From positions 1-5,304 of the forward strand of contig DOZZ01000287.1 of the NCBI GenBank assembly GCA_003517725.1: 5,304 nucleotides of DNA, in the 5' to 3' direction. Source of the DNA: Bryobacterales bacterium. GTDB taxonomy: Bacteria > Acidobacteriota > Terriglobia > Bryobacterales > Bryobacteraceae. Positions 1-5,304 of the stretch are shown here, in pieces (within the stretch, counting starts at the first letter, position 1; each line of letters starts with the position of its first letter). The notes under the pieces are model-generated. The model was not told the DNA's origin, ran no database searches, and saw only the letters and a program-made list of their open reading frames with translations. A program made the position numbers and the translations under genes.

Positions 1-257
1 CCGGCGACTTCGGCTTCCACCGAGTACGTGCCGGGCTTCAACGCCGGGCGGATGTATTCGCCGTTCTCGTTGGAAGTCACTTCATAACGCTGGCCGGTGG
101 CATCTTCAATGATGGTCACTTTGGCATTGGGAAGGGCGCTGCCCGAGGCATCCGTAACGGTCCCCACCAGGGTGGCTAAATCGCGTTGACCGAACGCCAA
201 CCCGGCGATGAGCAGAGCTAGCAAAAAAATCTTTACCTGAATGGCCTGACGTGGCAT
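1..257 (-). CDS. TonB-dependent receptor-like protein, N-terminal part (signal peptide + carboxypeptidase-regulatory-like domain), partial
   Basis: Read on the minus strand from an ATG at 257-255, the frame stays open to the left edge (85 full codons), so the gene is cut by the window. The product starts MPRQAIQVKIFLLALLIAGL, a Sec signal peptide with a basic n-region and a hydrophobic core, probably cleaved near AFG/Q (residues 22-24). The mature part shows the carboxypeptidase-regulatory-like (CarboxypepD_reg / Cna-B-like) beta-sandwich pattern: LVGTVTDASGSALPNAKVTI (about 30-49), then the TSNENGEYI turn (61-69) and the LKPGTYSVEAE strand (73-83). In Acidobacteriota this arrangement is typical of the N-terminus of Oar-like TonB-dependent outer-membrane receptors, with plug and barrel following. 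Those domains lie outside the window, so another secreted protein with this domain remains possible. A strong ribosome binding site and a good promoter lie just upstream. It is divergent from the TPR/CRTAC1 operon. Confidence 0.82.
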   Translation of the reverse strand, partial: MPRQAIQVKIFLLALLIAGLAFGQRDLATLVGTVTDASGSALPNAKVTIIEDATGQRYEVTSNENGEYIRPALKPGTYSVEAEVA

Positions 258-263
258 TTTGAA

Positions 264-270
264 TCCCCTT
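264..270 (-). promoter_or_regulatory. Strong Shine-Dalgarno of the receptor gene
   Basis: On the minus strand the bases AAGGGGA lie 6 nt upstream of the ATG at 257-255. This is a near-consensus anti-16S match at good spacing. It fixes the start of the partial receptor gene and suggests high expression. None of the plus-strand genes here has as good a site. Confidence 0.75.
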
Positions 271-276
271 AACGTG

Positions 277-294
277 GCTAGCACGAGGGCTAGC
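277..294. repeat. Inverted repeat GCTAGC-N6-GCTAGC in the divergent intergenic region
   Basis: Two copies of the palindromic hexamer GCTAGC (277-282 and 289-294) are separated by 6 nt. They can form a 6-bp hairpin, or they can be two direct copies of a small operator half-site. The element lies inside the predicted 5' leader of the receptor transcript, between the predicted transcription start (about 307) and the Shine-Dalgarno. A third GCTAGC occurs at 217-222 inside the receptor signal-peptide codons. A role as operator or leader hairpin is inference; chance is possible because the unit is short. Confidence 0.35.
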
Positions 295-321
295 TGAGAC
301 TGACGGTGAACAGACTATATT
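294..321 (+). promoter_or_regulatory. Candidate weak promoter for the TPR/CRTAC1 operon
   Basis: On the plus strand a -10-like TATATT (316-321) is preceded, 16 nt upstream, by a poor -35-like CTGAGA (294-299). Transcription would start near 328, leaving a leader of about 20 nt before the ATG at 350. The -10 shares bases with the opposite-strand -10 (314-319), so the two directions would compete for polymerase. The -35 is weak and the call is tentative. Confidence 0.25.
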
Positions 322-343
322 GCAATCGATATCGCGGCGTCAA
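314..343 (-). promoter_or_regulatory. Sigma70-like promoter driving the receptor gene
   Basis: Read on the minus strand, TTGACG (343-338) is followed after 18 nt by TATAGT (319-314). These match 5 of 6 positions of the -35 consensus TTGACA and 5 of 6 of the -10 consensus TATAAT. The start point would fall near 307, giving a leader of about 50 nt that includes the GCTAGC inverted repeat and the AAGGGGA site. The -35 hexamer lies only 6 bp upstream of the ATG of the plus-strand TPR gene at 350, so the two divergent promoters must overlap. Confidence 0.55.
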
Positions 344-349
344 GCGGCT

Positions 350-1600
350 ATGCCTTCTCGCGTAGCCGCCCCGTACAATATAAGCGTGCTCCTTGTGACG
401 GCGGCCCTGCTGCTGCAAAACGCCGCCGCGCTGGCGCAGTCCGCGCCGCCCTCCGAACTTCGGGAGGGGTTACTGGCGCTGCGCGACGGGCAGCTCGTAG
501 TGGCCTGCGAACGGTTGGAATCGGCGGCCAGGCTGGCACCATCGAACGCGGTGGTGTGGGCTTCGCTGGCGCAGGCCTACCGGCAATCGCAGCGCCACGC
601 TGATGCGGTGAAGGCCGCGCGCGAGGCGGAGCGACTAGCGCCTGGTGACCCGGCCATCCAACACGCGCTGGCCATGTTCTATGCCGCGGAGGGCGAGCCG
701 GTGAAAGCCGCGAAGTTTGAGCAGAAGTACGCCGCCAGCGCGAAAGCCGACGAGGACGCGATGGCGCGGGCGGCCAATTTATACCTGCAAGGCGGCGACG
801 CGGAACATGCGGTGGAAGCCGCCCACGCGGCTCAGGCCCGGGGTGACCGGCCCGCGCTGCACAATTTACTGGGGGCCGCGTATGAGGCCGGGGGACACCG
901 ACAGCAGGCCATCTTCGAATTGCGGGAAGCCGTGCGGCTCGACCCGGGCACCGAAGAATTTGCTTTTGACCTGGCGCAGGAACTGCTGCGCGCCGAGGAT
1001 TTTGCCGGCGCGGCTGCCTCGTTAGAGGCGGCGTCGAAGCGCTTTCCCGCCAGCCCGCAGATCTCGTTGGCGCTGGGCGTGGCGTACTACGGCCTGCGCC
1101 GCTTTCCGGAGGCCACGCAAGCTTTCGTTAAGACCATCGATCGCGCGCCGGAGGTGGAGCAGCCCTATGTGTTTCTGGGTAAGATGCTGGACCAGGCCGG
1201 AAGTGAACTGCCGCGCATTCAGGCTAAGTTTGAAGCCTTCCACCAGCGCGATCCGTCGAACTATCTGGGCAGCTTTCTGCTGGCCAAAGCCTTGCTGCTG
1301 ACGGGGGGCGCGCCGGAGCGGGTGCAAGCGCTGCTGCGCGAATCCATCGCGCGCAAGGCGGATTTTTGGGAGACCCACGCGGAGCTGGGGGATTTGCTGG
1401 CGCGCCGCAAAGACTATGCGGCCGGCGCGGACGAACTGCGGCAGGCGGCCGCCCTGAATCCCGGGGAAGCTTCGATCCATTTCCGGCTGGCGCGTCTATA
1501 CGACCGGTTGAACCAGCCCGGCAAAGCGCAGGCCGAACGCGCTTTGCATCAGAAACTGACTGCCGCATCGAAACCCGGCATGGATACCCGAACACCGTGA
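350..1600 (+). CDS. Exported all-TPR protein
   Basis: The product is 416 residues from the ATG at 350. It opens with a Sec signal peptide: a short n-region, then the hydrophobic stretch VLLVTAALLLQNAAALAQ (13-30), with an AxA site (A27-L-A29) before Q30. The whole mature part is tetratricopeptide repeat, about 11 units from residue 37 to 403. Clear ones are at 67-100 (WASLAQAYRQ ending RLAPGD), 168-201 (LLGAAYEAGG ending RLDPGT), 236-268 (LALGVAYYGL), 340-373 (ELGDLLARRK ending ALNPGE) and 374-403. TPR solenoids bind peptides or proteins, so the likely role is a periplasmic or envelope-bound scaffold; no catalytic motif is seen. An upstream in-frame TTG at 320 would add ten residues, but it overlaps the candidate -10 box and puts charged residues ahead of the signal peptide, so ATG 350 is preferred although its Shine-Dalgarno (AAGCGG, 342-347) is poor. 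The stop overlaps the next start by 4 bp, so it is very probably co-translated with the CRTAC1-like gene. Confidence 0.9.
   Translation: MPSRVAAPYNISVLLVTAALLLQNAAALAQSAPPSELREGLLALRDGQLVVACERLESAARLAPSNAVVWASLAQAYRQSQRHADAVKAAREAERLAPGDPAIQHALAMFYAAEGEPVKAAKFEQKYAASAKADEDAMARAANLYLQGGDAEHAVEAAHAAQARGDRPALHNLLGAAYEAGGHRQQAIFELREAVRLDPGTEEFAFDLAQELLRAEDFAGAAASLEAASKRFPASPQISLALGVAYYGLRRFPEATQAFVKTIDRAPEVEQPYVFLGKMLDQAGSELPRIQAKFEAFHQRDPSNYLGSFLLAKALLLTGGAPERVQALLRESIARKADFWETHAELGDLLARRKDYAAGADELRQAAALNPGEASIHFRLARLYDRLNQPGKAQAERALHQKLTAASKPGMDTRTP
1597..1600 (+). promoter_or_regulatory. GTGA stop/start overlap coupling the TPR and CRTAC1-like genes
   Basis: The GTG start (1597-1599) and the TGA stop of the upstream gene (1598-1600) share bases. 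No good Shine-Dalgarno precedes the GTG: the nearest candidate, GGA at 1582-1584, is 12 nt away. Initiation therefore probably depends on ribosomes terminating on the TPR gene. The Tat motif directly after this GTG supports the start. Confidence 0.7.
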
Positions 1601-4600
1601 CCAGCCGCCGCGATTTTCTGGCCCTGAGCGCCGCGGCCGTGTTCCTACGGCGGACCAGTCACGCGGCCACGCCGTTTCCGGTGGTGTTGCGGCAGGCCCC
1701 GCCCTACCAGGCGCTGCTGGGCATGGCACTTCCCGGCACGGACGAATTTCCGGGCGAGAAGGCGGCTCTCGAGATCGAATCGGCCCTGCTCGCGCAACTG
1801 CGGTCGGGTTCCCTGCCGCTCGAAAATCCCCGCGTGCGCTACGAAGCCATCGCCGCCGATGTCGAACGCGGCGTTTTCGGAACCGAGGGCGCGCCGTGGC
1901 TGGATGCCCTAGGCGTTATGGAAGCCGCGCGATTTTTCGTGCTGCCCGAAAATACCGTGCGCTACGAAATCAAGAGCCGTGCCGCCGGGAAGTGGGCCTA
2001 CCGCGTGGGGCACGGGCGCGTGACGTGGACGCAGGGCCACTTGGAACGGTTTGAGTTGCAGCAGGAGGTGGTCACCAGCGCCGGGCAACCCTGGTTTCGG
2101 GATGTGACCGGCTCGCTGTTTGCTGACTGTCCTTCGTTTCAGGAACAACTGGCACGGGGCATCCCCTACTGGCGGGCGCGGCTTGACCCGGCGACCGGCA
2201 TCGACATTTACGGCAGCCAGGGCCTAGCCGTGGGCGACATCGATAACGACGGGTGGGATGAAATTTACGTGTGCCAGCCCGGTGGATTGCCCAACCGGCT
2301 GTATAAAAATTTGGGCCACGGACGCTTGCGGGACATCACCGAAGGTTCCGGGCTCGACCTGCTGGACGACACGTCGTGCGCGCTGTTCGTCGATTGGCGC
2401 AACAGCGGAAGACAGGATGTGGTGGTGCTGCGCAGTTCGGGCCCGCTGCTGTTTCTGAACCAGGGCCATCAGCGTTTTGAGCCGCGGCCCGACGCCTTCC
2501 GATTCGCCACGGCCCCCAAGGGTTCCTTCACCGGCATGGCGGCCGCCGACTACGATCGCGACGGCAAGCTGGACCTTTATCTCTGCACCTATAGCTTTTT
2601 CCAGAGCGAAGCGCAATACCGCTATCCGTCGCCCTATCATGACGCCCGGAATGGTCCGCCCAATTTCTTGTTCCGCAACCGGCTCGACACCGCGGGCCAG
2701 GGATTCTTCGAGGATGTGACGGCGGCGGCCGGCATGGACCACAACAACAATCGCTTCAGTTTTGCTCCGGCCTGGTGCGATTACAAAGGCGACGGCTGGC
2801 CCGCCCTGTATGTTGCCAACGACTTCGGGCGCAATAACCTTTACCAGAATAATCACGGTCACTTCGAGGATCGTGCCAGCGCGGCTGGAGTAGAGGATAT
2901 GGGGCCCGGCATGAGCGCCGCATGGTTCGATTACGACGGCGATGGGCGGCCCGATCTCCACACCTCGAACATGTGGACGGCGGCCGGCCTGCGGCTGGTG
3001 CGCGATCCTAATTTCCAGCCGTCAAAAGGGCTGCCGGAGCCGTATCGGCGGCATACCAAAGGCAACAGCCTTTATCGCAACAGCGGCGACGGTACGTTCA
3101 CAGAGACCGGCGCGGCTGAAGGCGTTGAGATGGGGCGATGGGCCTGGGCCTCGGGCGGCTTCGACTGGGATGGCGACGGCTCGCCTGAAATTTTGACCAC
3201 CTGCGGCATGCTCAGCAACATTTCACCGAACGATCTATCCAGTTTTTTCTGGCGGCAGGTGGTGGCACACTCGCCGCAATCCGCCGTGCCGGCCGCAGCT
3301 TATGAGAACGGCTGGAACGCCATCAATCAGTTGATCCGCGAAGACTATGGCTGGAACGGCAACGAGCCGAATGTAGTGTACGCGCGGCGCAAAGGGCGCT
3401 ATTACGACTTCTCCGGCGTCAGCGGGTTGGACGCGGCCTCCGACGGGCGCGCCTTTGCGGTGACGGATCTGGATGGCGACGGGCGGCCCGACCTGCTGGT
3501 GAAAAATCGTCTGGGGCCGCAGCTGCGCGCGTTTCAGAACAATCGGGGCGGCGACGCGGGCTGGATCGCCTTTGACCTCACGGGCACGAAGTCCAATCGG
3601 GACGCCGTTGGAGCGCGTGTGAACTTGGACGGTCAGATGCAATTTGTGCACGCGGGGTCGGGCTATCTATCGCAGCACTCCAAACGACTGCACTTTGGGC
3701 TGCGCGGAGCGGCTCAAGCGAACAAGGTGGAGATCGTGTGGCCTTCGGGCGCGCGCCAGCACTTCGAGGCGCTGGATGCCGGCTATCGCTATCGGATTAC
3801 CGAGGGTGTGGAGCATCCGGAGCGGATCGCCTTCGCGGCGCGGCAGGAGTTCGCGGCGCCCGAAATTCACGGCATCGACAATGTGCCGCGGCTGCACACG
3901 ACCTGGTTTTGGGAGCCGGTACCCTTACCCGAGCGGCGCACCGGGCCCGGTCTGCTCACCATCAGCGCCGGGATGCTGGAAGGCAAACCGGAGCTGGCCG
4001 CTTGGTATGCGCTGTTCCGGCGCTACCTGTTCGATTACCGTAAGGATCTAGAAGTGCCCCTGCACCTGCTGATCGACGCCGAGAGCCGAGCCTGCAAGAT
4101 CTATGCGGAGCCACCTGACGCGGCGCAAGTGCGCAACGATCTGGCCGTGATGCAAGACGGGCCGCCCGAGCGCAAGGCTTTGTTGTTTGCGGGCCGTTAT
4201 GCCAGCCGTCCGCATCGCGATTACTTCAAACTGGGGGTGGCTTTTTACTGGGCGGGATATCCGCGGCAGGCGCTGCCCTATCTGGCCGAAACGCTCAGAC
4301 GCTCGCCGGACAACGAGCGAGTGCTGCTTGCGATGGGCCAGATTCATCTGCAATTGGGACAGCCGGAGCAGGCCAAACCGCATCTGGAGCGCGCGGCGGC
4401 GATTAATCCGTCGAATGCGGAGATCTGGAACGAACTGGGCGGTGTGGCGGCGGCCCGTGGCGATGCGGCGGGCGCGCTGGCGCTCTATCGCAAGGCCATC
4501 GGCTGCGACCCCAATTCGCCGTATGCGCTGCTGAATGCCGCGCAGGCGCTGGCACAAGCCGGACAGAATGGGGAAGCCGAGACCCTGTTCCGGCGCGCGC

Positions 4601-4968
4601 TGGCGGCCGACCCTCGGTCGGCGGATGCCGCCAATGGTTTGGGGCTGCTGCTGGCGGGTTCGGAGCGGCTGGCGGAGTCGAAGCAAATGTTCCTGCGCGC
4701 CATCGAGTTGCAGCCGGACCACGCTTCCGCCATCAACAATCTGGGCGTACTTTATATGAAGATGGGCCAGACCAACGATGCCATTGCGGCTTTCGAATAC
4801 GGCGTGCGGACGCTGCCGCTGCGGGACGAGCTGTATATGAACCTGGGCCGCGCTTACCTGCAAGCGGGCGCGCCGGAGAAGGCGCGCGAAACCATGCAGC
4901 GGCTGTTGGCCAAGGCTCCCGATAACCAGGCCGCGCGGAACGCGCTGCGCGCCTTGGAGCCGCGTTGA
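1597..4968 (+). CDS. Tat-exported CRTAC1-family protein: FG-GAP propeller + ASPIC/UnbV + thioredoxin-like segment + TPR tail
   Basis: The product is 1123 residues from GTG 1597. This start creates a Tat signal peptide: the SRRDFL motif (3-8), a hydrophobic stretch to about 17, and a probable cut after SHA (21-23). The open frame runs back to about 1366, but only as a shadow of the upstream TPR gene. Residues 24-205 are an unrecognised leader domain ending GIPYWRARLDPATGIDIYG. Seven FG-GAP/VCBS calcium-loop repeats follow, with loops near 214-221 (DIDNDGWD), 266-274, 318-326 (DYDRDGKLD), 395-403, 445-453 (DYDGDGRPD), 523-531 and 624-632 (DLDGDGRPD). Next is an ASPIC/UnbV domain at about 656-737 (GYLSQHSKRLHFGL, VEIVWPSG). 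Residues about 770-850 resemble a thioredoxin fold lacking CxxC. Residues 877-1120 form about seven TPRs. The family (CRTAC1-like) is common in Acidobacteriota and Planctomycetes, and its biochemical role is mostly unknown. Calcium-stabilised binding outside the cytoplasm is the natural inference. It is coupled to both neighbours by 4-bp overlaps. Confidence 0.9.
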   Translation: MTSRRDFLALSAAAVFLRRTSHAATPFPVVLRQAPPYQALLGMALPGTDEFPGEKAALEIESALLAQLRSGSLPLENPRVRYEAIAADVERGVFGTEGAPWLDALGVMEAARFFVLPENTVRYEIKSRAAGKWAYRVGHGRVTWTQGHLERFELQQEVVTSAGQPWFRDVTGSLFADCPSFQEQLARGIPYWRARLDPATGIDIYGSQGLAVGDIDNDGWDEIYVCQPGGLPNRLYKNLGHGRLRDITEGSGLDLLDDTSCALFVDWRNSGRQDVVVLRSSGPLLFLNQGHQRFEPRPDAFRFATAPKGSFTGMAAADYDRDGKLDLYLCTYSFFQSEAQYRYPSPYHDARNGPPNFLFRNRLDTAGQGFFEDVTAAAGMDHNNNRFSFAPAWCDYKGDGWPALYVANDFGRNNLYQNNHGHFEDRASAAGVEDMGPGMSAAWFDYDGDGRPDLHTSNMWTAAGLRLVRDPNFQPSKGLPEPYRRHTKGNSLYRNSGDGTFTETGAAEGVEMGRWAWASGGFDWDGDGSPEILTTCGMLSNISPNDLSSFFWRQVVAHSPQSAVPAAAYENGWNAINQLIREDYGWNGNEPNVVYARRKGRYYDFSGVSGLDAASDGRAFAVTDLDGDGRPDLLVKNRLGPQLRAFQNNRGGDAGWIAFDLTGTKSNRDAVGARVNLDGQMQFVHAGSGYLSQHSKRLHFGLRGAAQANKVEIVWPSGARQHFEALDAGYRYRITEGVEHPERIAFAARQEFAAPEIHGIDNVPRLHTTWFWEPVPLPERRTGPGLLTISAGMLEGKPELAAWYALFRRYLFDYRKDLEVPLHLLIDAESRACKIYAEPPDAAQVRNDLAVMQDGPPERKALLFAGRYASRPHRDYFKLGVAFYWAGYPRQALPYLAETLRRSPDNERVLLAMGQIHLQLGQPEQAKPHLERAAAINPSNAEIWNELGGVAAARGDAAGALALYRKAIGCDPNSPYALLNAAQALAQAGQNGEAETLFRRALAADPRSADAANGLGLLLAGSERLAESKQMFLRAIELQPDHASAINNLGVLYMKMGQTNDAIAAFEYGVRTLPLRDELYMNLGRAYLQAGAPEKARETMQRLLAKAPDNQAARNALRALEPR
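4956..4968 (+). promoter_or_regulatory. Shine-Dalgarno and TTGA overlap starting the small ORF
   Basis: GGAG (4956-4959) lies 5 nt before a TTG (4965-4967) that overlaps the TGA stop (4966-4968) of the CRTAC1-like gene. The spacing and the 4-bp overlap, the same geometry as the upstream junction, argue that the rare TTG is a genuine start. Confidence 0.5.
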
Positions 4969-5207
4969 GCACGCTGGCGTTACTGCTGGTGCTGGCGGCG
5001 TCCGAGTATAAAGCGGCGCGCGTCATTGAGCAGGTGGCGGCTTCGGGCCGCGTGGTGCAACAAGGGCTGAGCGAATCGGAACGCGTTGCTCCGCGGCGGC
5101 TGCTGGCGCCCGGGCCGCCGCCCCTGTTGCAGTTCCGGTACCTGGAAGGCAGTCGGCGCCATCGCTTCGGCGATTCCGCGTTGGTTGTGGACGATGCGGG
5201 GCATTAG
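4965..5207 (+). CDS. Small hypothetical protein with hydrophobic N-terminus
   Basis: The product is 80 residues from TTG 4965, and the family is not recognised. The N-terminus, STLALLLVLAAS (2-13), is hydrophobic and followed by EYKAARVIEQVAASGRVV, which looks amphipathic and helical. It could be a short signal peptide with a cut near AAS/E, or a membrane anchor. The middle is proline- and arginine-rich (RRLLAPGPPPLLQFRYLEG, 44-62). The C-terminus is FGDSALVVDDAGH. Most codons end in G or C, as in the flanking genes, which supports real coding. The start has a GGAG site 5 nt upstream and overlaps the previous stop. The ORF fills nearly all the space to the next gene and overlaps it by 14 bp. 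There are no cysteines and no catalytic motif. It could be an accessory exported protein of the operon, or a non-coding spacer with a fortuitous open frame. Confidence 0.5.
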   Translation: MSTLALLLVLAASEYKAARVIEQVAASGRVVQQGLSESERVAPRRLLAPGPPPLLQFRYLEGSRRHRFGDSALVVDDAGH

Positions 5208-5304
5208 CTGCTTGCTGCTGCTGCGGCTGTGGGCCGCCGCGCAGGATCCGCTGGCGGCCGGCGTGGAGGAGTACCGCCAGGGCCATTTGCGCGCCGCGAC
5301 GGAG
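5194..5304 (+). CDS. Exported protein, probably TPR-type, N-terminal part, partial
   Basis: From ATG 5194 the frame is open to the right edge (37 codons), so the gene is cut. The product begins MRGISCLLLLRLWAAAQ, a compact Sec signal peptide with a probable cut after AAA (14-16). It continues DPLAAGVEEYRQGHLRAATE. The pattern of a small residue, GVEEYRQG and then a second helix LRAATE is how the first helix pair of a tetratricopeptide repeat normally reads in exported TPR proteins, and it parallels LREGLLALRDGQL in the first gene of the operon. Only one repeat is visible, so the TPR call is inference. Cys6 lies inside the hydrophobic core and does not form a convincing lipobox. No Shine-Dalgarno is evident; the 14-bp overlap with the small ORF suggests translational coupling. 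Confidence 0.6.
   Translation, partial: MRGISCLLLLRLWAAAQDPLAAGVEEYRQGHLRAATE

Noticed and set aside
320..349. TTG start at 320 for the first TPR gene
   Set aside because: It overlaps the candidate -10 box and adds an arginine-containing stretch (MQSISRRQAA) before a signal peptide that is complete from ATG 350. The SRR here has no FLK-like hydrophobic follow-on, so it is not a Tat motif.
374..379. TACAAT as a plus-strand -10 box
   Set aside because: No acceptable -35 lies 16-18 nt upstream, and it falls inside the signal-peptide codons of the TPR gene.
1366..1596. N-terminal extension of the CRTAC1-like protein to a TTG at 1366
   Set aside because: The extension lies wholly inside the TPR gene in another frame and reads as Gly/Arg/Pro-rich noise. 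Starting at GTG 1597 gives a proper Tat signal peptide and a 4-bp overlap.
2224..2961. Long minus-strand open frame (245 codons) opposite the FG-GAP region
   Set aside because: It is a mirror of the GC-rich calcium-loop codons on the plus strand. Its product is a low-complexity Val/Ile/Ala/Gly-rich chain with no recognisable domain, while the plus strand has clear family motifs throughout.
2935..3496. Near-identical DNA repeats around GACGGCGATGGGCGGCCCGA
   Set aside because: They encode the conserved DGDGRPD calcium loops of separate propeller blades. The similarity follows from protein repeats and is not a mobile or structural DNA repeat.
4048..4863. Minus-strand open frame (271 codons) opposite the TPR tail
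   Set aside because: The product is rich in Arg, Gln and Leu with no motif, as expected of the complement of TPR codons. The plus-strand TPRs explain the region.
1..5304. CRISPR arrays, tRNA or rRNA genes, insertion sequences, rho-independent terminators
   Set aside because: None was seen: there are no regularly spaced direct repeats, no transposase motifs and no GC hairpin followed by a T-run. Coding density leaves only about 90 bp of intergenic DNA.

Overview
The window is GC-rich and densely coding. It looks like a chromosomal segment of a soil-type Acidobacteriota, most plausibly a Solibacter/Bryobacterales-like organism. This is inferred from three family signatures seen together: a secreted protein opening with a carboxypeptidase-regulatory-like domain (the usual N-terminus of acidobacterial TonB-dependent receptors), exported all-TPR proteins, and a CRTAC1-type FG-GAP/ASPIC-UnbV protein with a TPR tail. 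No marker gene in the window proves the taxonomy.

Layout. Bases 1-257 (minus strand) hold the first 85 codons of a probable TonB-dependent outer-membrane receptor, which runs off the left edge. Bases 258-349 are a divergent intergenic region. It contains a good minus-strand sigma70-like promoter, a small inverted repeat in the predicted 5' leader and a strong Shine-Dalgarno for the receptor. Everything to the right is on the plus strand and tightly packed: an exported TPR protein (350-1600), a 1123-residue Tat-exported multidomain protein (1597-4968), a small unrecognised ORF (4965-5207), and the start of another exported, probably TPR-type protein (from 5194, running off the right edge). The first two junctions in this run are 4-bp stop/start overlaps (GTGA and TTGA) and the last is a 14-bp overlap, so the four genes look like one translationally coupled operon.

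The central gene is the most interesting object. In order it carries a Tat signal peptide, a leader domain of unknown type, about seven FG-GAP/VCBS-like calcium-loop repeats (probable beta-propeller), an ASPIC/UnbV domain, a segment that reads like a thioredoxin fold without the CxxC active site, and about seven TPR units. With an all-TPR partner upstream and another TPR-type protein downstream, the cluster encodes a set of extracytoplasmic scaffold proteins next to an outer-membrane receptor. A shared role in an envelope assembly or uptake process is inference; no catalytic domain is visible in the window.
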